DNA of 64,000 nt, taken from contig CM042145.1 in the NCBI GenBank assembly GCA_023376005.1, positions 58,793,350 through 58,857,349 on the forward strand, given 5' to 3'. Below are positions 1 to 10,571 of the stretch, piece by piece. The translations under genes and the position numbers were made by a program. Positions within the stretch are counted from its first letter, which is position 1. Each line of letters begins with the position of its first letter. Below the pieces are notes generated by a model. It saw only the letters and a program-made list of their open reading frames with translations. It searched no databases and was not told where the DNA came from. The DNA is from Doryteuthis pealeii. Its lineage: Eukaryota > Mollusca > Cephalopoda > Myopsida > Loliginidae.

Positions 1-9
1 GTGTATTTA

Positions 10-118
10 CCACGAGCATGATGCGACAAAAGGTCAATTTCTTAAGTGGAGTTTAACACGGGTTGAATTCAGAGTTTTCCTTTTCCTAGACTAATTACCT
101 AGCCAAGGTTAAAGCGTC
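10..118 (-). mobile_element. S2 tRNA-derived SINE, 3' part only
   Basis: This matches the tail of the S2 SINE seen complete at 44786-45062: a 'cacgagca' start, a 'gacaaaaggtcaatttc' block and the 'gagttttcct' block, all on the minus strand. The tRNA-like head is missing, so this copy is 5'-truncated, as is usual for retroposed SINEs. It is not expected to be transcribed on its own. Confidence 0.5.
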
Positions 119-131
119 GATTATGTACTAC

Positions 132-234
<103 letters not shown>

Positions 235-624
235 GTATATGTATATCTTTCTCAAGATTTATTACTACTATAAACATTACACCACGCCCCCCCCATCCAT
301 AGATTCCTTATGTAAGTCAATGTCTAAAAGAATTCTAACAATATTTCAAAGAAGATGATAACTAGAGCGGGGAAAAAACTTGAAATAAGAAAAGAGAAAC
401 AAGAAGCACAGTATCTGTGGATGTATAAATATATGCTACTAAACCCTGGTAGATTGAGCTCTCTGGAGAGAAATTCGCCGACAGCCGCTGATAACACTTA
501 AATTGCAAGGTTCTCCTATAAGAAGGATGTAATTCTTTGGTGACCTTTAAATATACGTATGTATATATTTATGTTAAATAATAAACATTTAAAAAATTTA
601 TGTGTTTTATATGTTTTTAAACAA

Positions 625-765
625 TTCTTTGAAACAATCGGTAGAATACCCGATGAGGAATCGTAAGGTTACCAGTCCCCGCCAACTCAGCGCACGAGTA
701 GCACATATTGGGTAATATATGTGCAGAAGAATGAGGAGCTGACAGTAGGTGTTGTGCTCCACATA
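625..765 (+). mobile_element. S1 tRNA-derived SINE copy, plus strand
   Basis: It aligns by eye with the reverse complement of the copy at 779-1022. Shared blocks are 'ccagtccccgccaactc', the 'agtagcaca' block and the 'gtaggtgttgtgctccac' block. The tRNA-like head is degraded. It lies tail-to-tail with the next S1 copy, so a transcript through both could fold into a long hairpin. Confidence 0.5.
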
Positions 766-778
766 AGCATATAAGTAA

Positions 779-1022
779 ATTTGGCGGAGTGGCTTATTGT
801 CGGTATCAGCCAGACAGCGAAAGAGTCTACTTCTTTTTGCTAGCACTAGACCAGGAAGATTGTTTTGCTGAGGTGAAGCACCACACCTACCGTAAGGTCC
901 GTACTTTATCACACAGATCAGATAACCTAATCTGTGCAACTCATACGCTGTTGGCGGGGACCGGTATCGAACTCTGTATCATGCGATTCTAAGGCGGGTG
1001 CTTTGCCAACTGAGCTTACTTA
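779..1022 (-). mobile_element. S1 tRNA-derived SINE, near complete
   Basis: On the minus strand it begins with a tRNA-like head. The A-box-like sequence is 'taagctcagttggcaaagc' and the B-box-like sequence is 'gagttcgataccgg', with spacing normal for a Pol III type-2 promoter and followed by 'tccccgcca', which resembles a tRNA 3' acceptor end. A body of about 170 bases follows. Related copies lie at 625-765, 4655-4858 and 31095-31262. The exact parent tRNA is not assigned. Confidence 0.65.
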
Positions 1023-1065
1023 TAATGAAATATATTTTTCCTTTGTCCTGTTATCTTTATTCCTC

Positions 1066-1088
1066 TTTACACACACAGACACACACAG

Positions 1089-1150
<62 letters not shown>
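1066..1150. repeat. (CA)n-(TA)n compound microsatellite
   Basis: A CA-rich array with interspersed GA passes directly into a TA array and abuts the left terminal repeat of the inverted-repeat element at 1145-1640. Confidence 0.9.
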
Positions 1151-1154
<4 letters not shown>

Positions 1155-1640
1155 AAATAATGCAGCCATTTTTTGTCTGCAAGTTTTGTCCTTTGTTTTT
1201 TCGAATTGCCGGATTATTTGTTCTAAAATGCCTATAATTACTATAAAATTATAATAATAGTAAAAGTAATAATAATAACAATAATAATAGAAACCATTCA
1301 GAACACTGCACTGCTGCAATCTGCCAGAATACTCAGAAGAGTCCTGGAGACCTGAGGAGACTTCCTGTCACTCAGACTCTAGTGAAAGACCATCAGCTAA
1401 TGCTGATATGAAAACTCAAAAGGAGTAAATAATAAACACAACCTATATAAATAGAAAATGGAATAGCCCATTGTTGTTGAAGATGGCACACGAAAGGGTG
1501 GAAAGTACTTGGTCTATGACATATGGTAAATACATCAGCCAATTTTCGCCAGATATTACAAAAATAATCTCGCAATACGAAAAAACAAAGGACAAAACTT
1601 GCAGACAAAAAATGGCTGCATTATCTAACAATATATGCTT
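1145..1640. mobile_element. Foldback element with terminal inverted repeats of about 85 bp
   Basis: The block at 1145-1230 ('gcagccattttttgtctgc', 'aagttttgtcctttg', 'ttttttcgaattgc') recurs as its reverse complement at 1555-1640. TA or CA arrays lie on both outer sides. No transposase reading frame lies between the arms. The interior holds a possible retrotransposon 3' UTR piece. It looks like a non-autonomous inverted-repeat element, but the target-site duplication is hidden by the microsatellites. Confidence 0.5.
1285..1430 (+). pseudogene. Probable 3' tail of a non-LTR retrotransposon
   Basis: The stretch with 'gtcctggagacctgaggag' and 'gtgaaagaccatcagc' resembles, from memory, the region just after the last codons of the endonuclease-type non-LTR retrotransposon family whose C-terminal pieces are at 6285 and 9512. 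No open frame survives. The assignment needs a repeat-library search. Confidence 0.35.
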
Positions 1641-1661
1641 ACAAGAAAAAATGCTGCCTAA

Positions 1662-1663
<2 letters not shown>

Positions 1664-1752
<89 letters not shown>
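1664..1752. repeat. (CA)n-(TA)n-(GA)n compound microsatellite
   Basis: Three consecutive dinucleotide arrays share boundaries: CA to about 1700, TA to about 1732, then GA. Translated frames across it (HTHTH, IYIYI, RERER) are artefacts. Confidence 0.95.
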
Positions 1753-1975
1753 TGTTAATTTCGACCGGATTATTCAGCCTTTGGCAATCATCAATATGTG
1801 TTTATTTCAAGACGGTTTACATTTCAGATAGGTACATCAATAAGCTTAATTACGTAAAATTTATAATACTTGATCTAATGAATTCTAACAATTTTGTTAC
1901 AAAAAATAATCATAATACAATAGACACACTTTGCTCCTGTCATCTTTCTTGACATCCTTCCTGCCGATAACACAC

Positions 1976-2011
<36 letters not shown>

Positions 2012-2570
2012 AATATAGTGTTGAAAGTGTGAAACTCTAAGTCGTGTGTTTTTATACTTTTCTTATATCAAAGTTTCGCTTTGTCGTATTTGGCATGTCT
2101 GGCTTATGTTACGATTCAACTGAAAAATTAAGTATTTGTTTCGAGTCCCGTAACTATTACTTGGTTAACATACCAAGTCAATTGATTCAGTCAGGCATTA
2201 AATTAGAGAGTAAATATTTACTTTAATTGCGGCATTTAGCTACCAACCCAGATCTCTTATTTAACAAATAATCCGAATCCCCAAAACTGATTATATGGTA
2301 TTTTTCGAACTTCCAACACAATTTAGAATTACTCACTTATGGAAAATAAAATCTAAATAAGAATCATTTTGCTTTTAAAAGAATCACTATATTTATTGTA
2401 TGGCCCTCGTATTTTGGGATTATATTCATAATCCTACTAATCTGATGATTAGCCATCACCGACATAGCAGTCGTCGGTGACTATGCTTCACTAGAGTGTA
2501 TATGAAAACATAACTGAAAACTACTCAGTTGCAAGAAATGGGTTCTTTTTTCACACTTTAAATAACGTGT
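1753..2570. other. Unassigned AT-rich stretch with a (TA)n array
   Basis: It contains a TA array at about 1976-2009 and otherwise unique-looking AT-rich DNA. A 60-codon open frame at 2044-2226 shows no recognisable motif and is probably chance. I see no known element. Confidence 0.4.
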
Positions 2571-2990
2571 GTTACATAATTCATGGATAGTCGTTCTGTA
2601 GTAAGAATATTTTTGAATCAAGAGTTCGTTATATTCGGAATAACGGGGTTCAGTGGAAAGTTACTATGGCCGATGATTGGCAACTGGTGAGATTCCGCTT
2701 GACCTTCCGGTAGCGCGCGATTAGACGCATGAGAAGTTTTGTTTAGATGTGACTAGTCACTTGTAGAGAGTAGATGTTGTTGTCGGCTCTCAAGATGTCA
2801 CTCTCGATCCGCGCGGAATCCTGGGCTGGGGTTGTTGAAATAAAAGACTTAAGAAAAACAACTAAGTCTTGTTGATTCATTTAAAGAAGAAATGGCCAGC
2901 CCGAAGAAATGAGACCAACACAAAGAAGTAACCCATAGGAGCAGCCCGAGAAGTAAGCCCTGAAAAATATGGCGACCGACAAAATAGAAG
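2571..2990 (+). other. GC-richer unassigned block, possible LTR remnant
   Basis: This block is less AT-rich than its surroundings. It has 'gaaataaaagactt', which contains a polyadenylation-type AATAAA, about 160 bases after a CG-rich 'ggtagcgcgcgattag' segment. The layout resembles short LTRs of Gypsy-type elements, but no second LTR, primer-binding site or target duplication was found. It is listed so that it can be checked. Confidence 0.2.
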
Positions 2991-3089
2991 AAGAGTAACA
3001 AGTAAGAGGCCTCATTCAATATTTACTCATGCTCTGTCTCTCCCATTATATACCACCGATATGTTGAATGGACATATAACACGTGCATA

Positions 3090-3504
3090 TCTATTAATAA
3101 TGGAAATTCGCTTCCGGTTTTTGTCTGTAACAAAAATTACGTCACTGCCACGTCACATTACCCAACACATAATCCAACGTCATAACATAAAATAAATATA
3201 CTCAAAATGTGAGCATGCAACGTTAGACAATCCTCATTGTTCCAATAAATAGATGCCCGGCGTTATATATTTATATATAGATTGTTTTATTCTAATATAA
3301 TATTTAAAGTTATCGGAACTGTTTCCATTTCAAATTGTCTTTCTTTCTTTCTTTTTCTTTTTTACTCCTTTAATAAATTTGACGATTTTACATACTTATG
3401 GTACACACTCTATAACATTGAATTTTCAGCTCCCATCCCCTCAGGCAATATATTTCAAAAAATTATTTTTACATCGCCTGGAGGGTGTCTGTTTATTTTG
3501 CTAG
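3090..3504 (+). mobile_element. Helitron-like non-autonomous element, family H3
   Basis: It starts with TC ('tctattaataatggaaatt') after an A. It ends with a short hairpin-like 'gcctggagggtgt', a T-rich spacer and CTAG followed by T. This is the TC...hairpin...CTRR layout inserted between A and T that is typical of Helitrons. A relative is at 9925-10314. About 415 bp with no protein. Families H1 and H3 share the start 'ataatggagatt'. Confidence 0.6.
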
Positions 3505-4430
3505 TAGATTTAATAGTCATTACATTAGAGAAAATTTAGTTAGTAAAACATTAGTATCGTTTGCACTTAGTCGGGAAATTAGTAGCGAAACAATTTATTC
3601 ATTAATAGTCTTAGTGAGCGACAATAATTTATAGAGTTTCATTTCATCTTCTCTAAATATGATAAGGAAATAATCAAATAAAAATACATTATCAGAATTA
3701 AACGAATTGATCAATAGCTTCATTAGGCATCTCTAGTGACAAAGAATTAACACCAGGTCTACACATACATCAAGTGGCTATAACTGAGAACAAAGTGACA
3801 ACAAGTACATTCAAATTCTCTTTACGTAGCACCTGCCCACATCGTCTAAAAGGCACTAGAAAAGAAAGGAAGAAAGAAATATGTTTATTTTAATACATTT
3901 TTTTTTTTTACAAAAAACACAATAAATGATTAATATGTGGAGGATGATCACTTATTAGGACTGAACCTATTCTAGTAGTGATCACCTCTGCTATTTCATA
4001 GGTTTTCAGGTTTAAATAGGTTTAAAATATTTTAACAGATATAAGTAATTTTAAAATGAAGATCAAAGATTATTAATTTTAAATATACAGTAGAGACGTC
4101 CAAGGTGATCCCTTAAAAAAGAAGTGCCGATGGATTTAAAACAATGTTTGCACCTGGAGACACAATTTTTGTTAAAAACGATTTCATGTTACACACAGTT
4201 GAAGCAAATATTAAAACATTCAAATTTTCAACAATTTCTACTATATTCTCTCCGCCTTCATTATCATTACTCCCAGGTCAACTCTGACCGGGTGTGGTAG
4301 TATATGTTAGGTTCCCATCTATAGGTCAAATAGATCTGTTTTCTAATTATTTGTATACAATAGGAATACTTGATATCATATAACTGTATGAAAAACCCTT
4401 AAAAACAACTCTACAAAAAAACATATTTAT
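3505..4430. other. AT-rich stretch with one R-A tail fragment
   Basis: Mostly unassigned AT-rich sequence. About 4265-4335 matches the 3' part of the R-A repeat ('actcccaggtcaactctgac', 'gtagtatatgttaggttccc', then a 'ggtcaaatag' block). Nothing else is recognised. Confidence 0.45.
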
Positions 4431-4436
4431 TTACCC

Positions 4437-4560
4437 AAACCCTCTGCACGAGCAGGATGCAACAAAAGGTAAATTCCTAAGCACAGTTTAACAGGTTTGA
4501 AGATATATGTATTATTTCACAGTACTTCTGGCTAAGATCAATGTTTAACAGCTTTAAATT
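4437..4560 (-). mobile_element. S2 SINE fragment
   Basis: The 'ctctgcacgagcaggatgca' and 'aagcacagtttaacagg' blocks match the 3' end of S2. It diverges after about 4510 and the tRNA-like head is absent. Confidence 0.45.
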
Positions 4561-4589
4561 CAGAGTTAAATGTATGTCCGGATAAAGCT

Positions 4590-5033
4590 ACGAAAATAAA
4601 ACAATTAACGACAAAGCAAATATATATAAATAAAAGTAAAGTCGTCGGGGCAGCCTAAAGTCGGTATCAGCCAGTCAGCAAGGGAGTCTATCCCCTTTTC
4701 AATACCGCGAGACCAAAGAGATTGTTTTGGCGTCTGAGGGGAGCGCCACACCTACCACCAGCTCCTTACTTTACCGCACATATCCCTGTGCTACTCATAC
4801 GCTGAGTTGGCGAGGACCTCTATCGAACGCTCTACCGACCAAGCTAACCCGCTTTTTGTGCAAACATTATGAAGAATTGATTTATATTCAAAGATATTTA
4901 AAAATTAAAGTATTCATAGAAATAGCATTGAAATTATACTTAAAAATGTCCAGCATTTGAAAATCTCAAAATTAATACACCCGGGTCTTTTGACCCCCTC
5001 TGTACCCAGTCGACGCTGAGTAGCTGCTTCTAG
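4590..5033 (+). mobile_element. Helitron-like element, family H4, split by an S1 SINE
   Basis: The 3' end has an imperfect hairpin-like 'acccagtcgacgctgagt', then 'agctgctt' and CTAG followed by T. The same end layout is seen at 37358-37385. The 5' half (4590-4650) and the part after the SINE match 33885-34060 by eye, so the S1 copy at 4655-4858 inserted into this element. The 5' boundary is uncertain. Confidence 0.4.
4655..4858 (-). mobile_element. S1 SINE lacking the anticodon arm of its tRNA head
   Basis: On the minus strand the head has an A-box-like 'ggttagcttggtcggtagag' followed almost at once by a B-box-like 'gcgttcgatagagg'. The usual anticodon-arm spacing is missing, so a deletion of roughly 25-30 bases between the promoter boxes is inferred. 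The body matches the copy at 779-1022. It is nested in an H4 element. Confidence 0.55.
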
Positions 5034-5575
5034 TGACAATTATTGCTCACTTTTATAAACACCAAGCCTGTTCTAACATCTCGCCTGTAGTAGCCACCCT
5101 TGATAAGAAGAGAGTCGTGATATTATGTCAGGTAGAATGTTCAAGTGGCCTTTTGACTACTTCATTCGGACCGATAGTTGATCTATTGGATTTACATTCA
5201 ACCTTTTAATGGTCAGTTTCAGTGAATAGTCAGTCGATTTTCATCAAGTCCTTTTAGCGGTCAATTAGCATTAATAACTTTTCGAGTATTTACGACAATC
5301 AATGTTGATGTCGATAATGGAGTTTCGCTCTTCCTTTCATTTATTAACGATCCAAAATGGCACAATTTGGTCGACGTGAATCTGAAATAAATGAAACGTA
5401 TATAAAGGAATATACATAATTAGTGGGGAACTTTTAATTAAAACTAATTATGATTACAAGAAGAATGGTTAGAGATTTCCAAGGTGAATCATTATGGAAA
5501 CTTTCGATTAAAACTAGGGGACTATGTACATTGATGATAAAACTTGGCGGTTTTAGTATATTATTTATATAATTC
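5034..5575. other. Unassigned AT-rich stretch
   Basis: No element, RNA gene or conserved frame is recognised here. Confidence 0.4.
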
Positions 5576-5911
5576 ACCTATATATCAATACTCTTGTTCC
5601 TTAATCTTCCGACCAGTATCATCCTGCAACACCCTCTGGTTAAAAACGATACCTTCCAAATCGTCCAAGACGAAAGGCAAGGGTGCAAATCCAAATTATC
5701 TGGTGTCACTTATCCACCAGATTCTTATTTCTTATGAGCGTCGCCACCTTAGCTAAATAATGGACCTTTCGTTTTTATTATAAATAAAGAAAGGGAAGAA
5801 AAAGGACATGCTAAACAGAAAAATATAATAAGAAAGAAAGAAAGAAAGAGAGTAGGGGTAAGATAGAGAGAGGGAGTGAAACGAAGTAAAGAGAGAGAGA
5901 GAGAGAGACTA

Positions 5912-5997
<86 letters not shown>

Positions 5998-6110
5998 AGA
6001 TTATTATACTTTTTAAATATTGAACTATTTTGCTATAGCTCTTAAATAAACATTTCAAACATTGTAATAACTAAATTATTATTCTGTGGTATATTCACAG
6101 GTCATGCTAG
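5576..6110 (+). mobile_element. Helitron-like element, family H2
   Basis: The family hallmark near the 5' end is 'tgcaacaccctctggttaaa'. The 3' end is an almost perfect hairpin 'ctgtggtatattcacag' followed by 'gtcatg' and CTAG, then T. Other copies are at 7217-7684 (-), 13191-13829, 31331-31812, 42288-42725 and in the inverted arms. A GA seed inside H2 has expanded here to more than 110 bases. Confidence 0.65.
5880..5993. repeat. (GA)n microsatellite inside H2
   Basis: A long GA array interrupted by 'ctacaaa' near 5910. Other H2 copies have only a few GA units at the same place (for example near 13565 and 42638), so this array grew within the mobile element. Confidence 0.9.
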
Positions 6111-6284
6111 TATTATAATATTATTCAAAATTCTGAGATGACTAATATCGATGTTATTATTTTTTATGAGTATTTCTTTCATATTAAACTTTAGCCCTAA
6201 AGTTTCAATGAATTCACTGAGTTATATATGACTTGCCTGAAATAGATTTTAAGTGAGTAAAATATTTTAAGGAATATAATAATA

Positions 6285-6485
6285 ATAGAAATCTTGCAAG
6301 AAAACGGAAAATTGTGGAACATGGAGGTGAAGGTCATACTATTTGTAGTTGGTGCCCTTGGAAAGGTCCCCAAAGTTTTGGAAAAGAGTCTGGATGAATT
6401 GGAAATTAGAGAATGGATCAATACCACCCAAACAATAACATTGTTAAGATCCGTTAGGAGACTCACAAATATAAAAATGATATTA
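6285..6485 (+). pseudogene. C-terminal fragment of a non-LTR retrotransposon polyprotein
   Basis: The frame at 6294-6509 contains VVGALGKVPKVLEKSLDELE and, later, an LLRSVRRL-like end. This resembles the conserved last about 60 residues, VVGALG...LL.SARILR, of an invertebrate non-LTR family with a C-terminal restriction-like endonuclease. It is a short dead remnant. Frame and order fit the family; the assignment is from memory of conserved motifs, not a search. Confidence 0.55.
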
Positions 6486-6544
6486 ATAATAATGATGTAT
6501 AATAATTAATAATAATATAAAAATATGACTTATTATAATGGTGT

Positions 6545-6949
6545 TTCAATTAATTTCTATATAAAATTATATATAGGATTGCTTTTAATACGTTTGAGAA
6601 TCACATGATAGTATTAGAAATCAGTAACAGCAAATAACTACTAAAAACAGTTTCATTAAAATCATTATGCAAATTATTCCCAGCATATAATATGCAAATC
6701 TTTATTTCTTAGAGATATATAACATATATGTCAGGATTTTAAGTGCATTAATAATATAGGCAGTTTTGAGGCAAATCTAACTCAGCTAGACTTTAATAGA
6801 GACATCATTAATAAATAAGATTCTAATTAAAAATAAATACTGATTATTTCGCAGAGAATATGACTTAAATAACTAAGGCCATCGTGACGCCAATGGTGAT
6901 CTAGTTTCAGTTACGGACGGACATTTCGATAATCTCCATTATAATAAGA
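6545..6949 (-). mobile_element. H1-related Helitron-like element, 3'-truncated
   Basis: The right edge carries the minus-strand H1 start 'tcttattataatggagatt'. The body matches 43235-43640 by eye (blocks near 'aggattgcttttaatacgtt' and 'ctaactcagctagactttaa'). The 3' hairpin and CTAG end are missing on the left side. Confidence 0.5.
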
Positions 6950-7216
6950 TTATGGAAACTCACACCTGTTTTAATTAAAATTAATAATTATGATAGTTTC
7001 CTCTTCTTTTTAAATAGACATTCAACAAGAGTCTTTTAAATTCTATTAAACAAATAAAAATAAAGAACGAAACACCTGAATTGTCTAAATTGAAATTTTC
7101 CAAAACTGGGTAAATGGAAGAGGGAATCTTGGTTGGGGAAGAAATGTTTTTATAAATAATACTGAAGATATTAATTCAATTTATATTGGTCTCTATGTAA
7201 ACTTAGAAAACAGAGT

Positions 7217-7684
7217 TCAGCAGGACCTGTGGATATACCACAGTATAATAATTTTATTATTACACCGTTTTATATCTTTACTTAAGAGCTATTGCAAAAT
7301 AGTTCAATATGTACAAAGTATGAGTATCTTGATTTAAGTCTCTCTCACTTTTATTTCCTTCTTTTCCTTTTTTCATTATATTTGATTGAAACAGATTAGC
7401 ATTATCGCTTCCGCGCGCTCACCCTCTATCTTTCTTTTTTGTTATATTTGTCTGTGTAGCATGTCCTTCTTATTCCCTCTCTTTCATTATAATAAAGACG
7501 GAATGGTCCATTATCTAGCTGAGGTGACGACAATCATAAGAAATAAGAATTCGGTGGATAGTAACACTAGATAATCAAGATTTGCATTTAATCTTGGACG
7601 TTTAGACGGTCTGATTTTTAATCAGTGGGTGTTGCAAGATGATAACGGTCGTATAATTAGGGAACACGAGCGCTAATATATAGA
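7217..7684 (-). mobile_element. Helitron-like element, family H2
   Basis: Read on the minus strand it starts 'tctatatattag', carries the 'caacaccc' block and ends with the hairpin 'ctgtggatataccaca' in reverse, then CTGA. CTGA still fits the CTRR terminus. This is a compact copy without a GA expansion. Confidence 0.6.
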
Positions 7685-8231
7685 TGGTAACATCGACTAT
7701 TGAATGGCAAATCTCCGAGATTAGTAGATTACTCTAGATAACTGCAGTACCAAGGTTAAAAATCTTAGTCAACCCAACTATGATATGTACATTGTATATG
7801 ATATAATATCATTCAAGAAAGACACCTTCACCAGGCTTAAAATCCTGGACGAAGTAAAAAGCAGATGATATCGATCAGAAACTATTTTTTTTATTATAAA
7901 GAAAGAAAGGGAAGAAAAAGGACATGCTAAACATAAAAATATAATAAGAAAGAAAGAAAGAAAGAAAGAGAGTAGGGGTAAGATATAGAGAGGGGTGGAC
8001 GCAATGACGCTAATCTGTTTCAATTGAACAAAGAAAAGGAGAGAGATAAGTTCACATACATATGTAGCAATATCTCAACTACAGAAATCACTGTCAATAT
8101 ACACACGGGAAAATCATTCTCTGCTATTGATAGGTTTTCGATCACATGAAATCTGATGTATCAGATAAAATAAAACGGGAATTATTCCAAGGTGTCGGCG
8201 TACAGTAGTATGGATGCATAACTTGGAATTT
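7685..8231 (+). mobile_element. H2 internal fragment within unassigned sequence
   Basis: About 7885-8055 matches the middle of H2: 'gaagaaaaaggacatgcta', AAAG repeats, 'gagagtaggggtaagat' and 'gctaatctgtttcaatt'. Both ends of the element are missing. The rest of the interval is unassigned. Confidence 0.5.
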
Positions 8232-8586
8232 TGTAACGTTGTGGGATCTTTCTGCACAATGCGGTTGTCGCACAATGCACTCACTGTGCATTATTAAAAG
8301 TTATATTCTGGTTGCTAGTATCGGGACGTTTTCCACACGCGTAAACTATTTGGTTGTTTACAACACTCACACAGGATTCTAGTAGTTATTTCGTTGGTCA
8401 GTGTCAGGTCAAGGGAGTATCAACTTAAACAGGCCGCGTGCTCTTCGTTACGGTCAATTAACTTTATCTCCACTGGTATATGTTTCATTCATAACATTCG
8501 TAGTATTTTTGTAATAGAATAAAGTTGACAACAAACTTTTCGCTTCTTTTTTAATGACTTGATTTATTCAATTTCGGCTTCTTAAC

Positions 8587-8660
<74 letters not shown>

Positions 8661-9111
8661 ATTAATAAGTAATTCTTTATATGGTCCTTAGAGTTTCAGT
8701 ACTTTGAGTAAACTTTTGGTGACAAACTTTTTCTAATCGGCAAATATCAGGACATTTTCGTTTCAGCGACAACAGATCGTTCCCCGATCTTCAACTGTCA
8801 GACCAACTACTGATCTCCTAGCGAGGGTCTGGCCTTATATATTATCTCGATTCCTTCTAAGGTCACTGTGAGTTCACGGCCGTTTGGATCAAAGAACAAT
8901 TAGCAGTCAAGAAGTCTGAAATCCTTCAAAAACCCGCCTTCATGTCTCCAAAAATCTCGTTTATGTTTTTTTTTTTTCGTTTTGGGCCGATTCTTCAAAG
9001 AGACCACCCGGTAAGGTCAGAGAATCATACTACATCTATTAAGGTTTCTTTCTGTTTGACACAAGGCCACAAATATGGTGTTCCCAAGTAAGGTCCGACC
9101 ATTATGCTACA
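8232..9111. mobile_element. Probable solo LTR related to the one at 36132-37102
   Basis: It starts TGTAACG and ends TATGCTACA, giving TG...CA termini. It shares with the second copy the blocks 'ggtcaaggga', 'gccgcgtgctc' / 'tcgttacgg' and, near the end, 'acaaggccacaaatat'. No reverse-transcriptase or gag frame lies beside it, so it looks like a solo LTR of an LTR retrotransposon. The flanking duplication is not clean (attt against cttt), so the edges are less certain than for the other copy. Confidence 0.5.
8589..8657. repeat. (GA)n microsatellite inside the solo LTR
   Basis: The array sits where the related LTR at 36132-37102 has only about four GA units (near 36567), so it probably expanded from that seed. 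Confidence 0.85.
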
Positions 9112-9356
9112 CTTTATCGAAACACTTGGAGAGAAAACTAAATAGAAACAACACAAGGATGCGTTGTGCTGTTTTAAACAAGTTTTGAAAAACAGAAGCT
9201 ATGCGGCCACTTACTTCCTATCTCACAAACAATCTAAGACGAATAATGCCATTGGAAAAAGGAAAAAAATTCATCTCTACTCCCCACCAAGATATGGGCA
9301 AATGGTACGGCAGAATTGGCAATGGTGCCGAAACCAGTCTAATAATGATAAAAACT

Positions 9357-9357
9357 G

Positions 9358-9393
<36 letters not shown>

Positions 9394-9424
9394 GTAATAA
9401 TAATAATAATAATGATAAAAACTG

Positions 9425-9464
<40 letters not shown>

Positions 9465-9467
9465 TAA

Positions 9468-9511
<44 letters not shown>
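9357..9511. repeat. (AAT)n microsatellite
   Basis: AAT units with two internal 'gataaaa' interruptions that are themselves repeated, which suggests duplication of an interrupted unit. Poly-Tyr, poly-Leu and poly-Asn frames here are artefacts. Confidence 0.95.
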
Positions 9512-9513
<2 letters not shown>

Positions 9514-9665
9514 TAAATTTTGACCACACAACAAAATGGTATATGCATAAAACAGAATCTGTTCTTGAGAACGAAACGCACAAAATTCTCTGGGACTTTG
9601 AGATAAAAACGGATCACCTTATCCCATCAAGAAGACCAGACCTAGAAGAGAGAAAACCCTGAATT
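9512..9665 (+). pseudogene. Endonuclease-domain fragment of a non-LTR retrotransposon
   Basis: One frame reads KWYMHKTESVLENETHKILW and continues DFEIKTDHLIPSRRPDL. The order 'W(D)F.I.TDH.I..RRPDL' matches the restriction-like endonuclease region at the C-terminus of R2-type non-LTR elements, where the RRPD/KPD residues belong to the catalytic motif. The frame then breaks. It is probably the same family as the remnants at 6285 and 43790-44783. Confidence 0.6.
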
Positions 9666-9832
9666 TAATCCATCTTATTCCTGTTTAAACATTACATTGT
9701 GTCAAATCCTGCCTGTGACGAACGGCTTAGGCATATAACCGTGCAAGTAACACGTGTATGATAGTAAAGAATATATACGCCGACTACCTTTGCGTTAGAA
9801 CAAACTCGTTTATTTAAAAATTGCTTGGGATG

Positions 9833-9845
9833 TATACACACACAC

Positions 9846-9926
<81 letters not shown>
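9833..9926. repeat. (CA)n-(TA)n compound microsatellite
   Basis: CA array to about 9882, then a TA array running directly into the start of the H3 element at 9925. Confidence 0.9.
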
Positions 9927-9931
<5 letters not shown>

Positions 9932-10314
9932 TGGAGATTCGCTTCCGGTTTTTGTCTGTAACAAAAATGACGTCACTGCTTACGTCACATTACCCAAAAT
10001 CGTCATAACATAGAATAAATACACAAAATTTGAACATGCAACATTAGACAGTCCCCATTGTTTATTAAAAACAAGTTTTAATAAATACATGACTGGTATT
10101 ATATATCTATATATAGTTTGTTTTATTTTAATACATATTTAAAGTTTACATTTCAAATTGTTTTATTTTTTATTCCTTTAATGAATTTGATGATTTTACT
10201 TACTTAGGGTACAAACTCGCTCTCATTGAATTTTTAACTCCCACCCCTCAGGCAATATATTTCAAAAATCTATTTTTACATCCCCCGGAGGGTGTTTTTT
10301 TTATTTTGAGCTAG
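9925..10314 (+). mobile_element. Helitron-like element, family H3
   Basis: It starts 'attaataatggagattcgct', contains 'cttccggtttttgtctgta' and 'tgacgtcactgc', and ends with the 'cccccggagggtg' hairpin block, a T-rich spacer, CTAG and T. It closely resembles 3090-3504. The initial TC has been blurred by the adjoining TA array, consistent with insertion between A and T inside that array. Confidence 0.6.
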
Positions 10315-10329
10315 TATATATAAGATAGG

Positions 10330-10512
10330 ATACCGTAAACAGTTAACGGCGCTTGGGAGCTGTAAGTATCTCATCTTTGAATTCCTCAGACCAAGGTTAC
10401 ATATAAATATTGTAAATAATATGAGTGCTATATTTCCAAGCAGACAGTGCTCAATATTATTGATAGAGGGTTTATCTTTGAGTTAAGTTGACGTAGACAT
10501 AGAGCCAACACC
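10330..10512. other. Sequence related to the 5S/hammerhead repeat of the inverted arms
   Basis: The blocks 'acagtgctcaatatt', 'gttgacgtagacatagagcc' and 'aacggcgcttgggagctg' resemble the part of the 5S-derived cluster at 28515-28640. The related segment next door folds as a hammerhead-like motif. Relationship seen by eye only. Confidence 0.35.
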
Positions 10513-10513
10513 T

Positions 10514-10571
10514 GGTTACTAACCACTGGTCTGAAGATCGCATAGGCGAGAAATTGTCAGTAGCCAAGTAA

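Noticed and set aside
779..1022. A functional tRNA gene
   Set aside because: The A- and B-box-like sequences are present but the acceptor and anticodon arms do not pair properly and the sequence continues into a SINE body.
2571..2990. LTR retrotransposon with an adjacent gag start
   Set aside because: No second LTR, target duplication or gag-like translation; left as an unassigned block.
9218..9583. Poly-Leu/Tyr frames of up to 121 codons
   Set aside because: AAT microsatellite translation.
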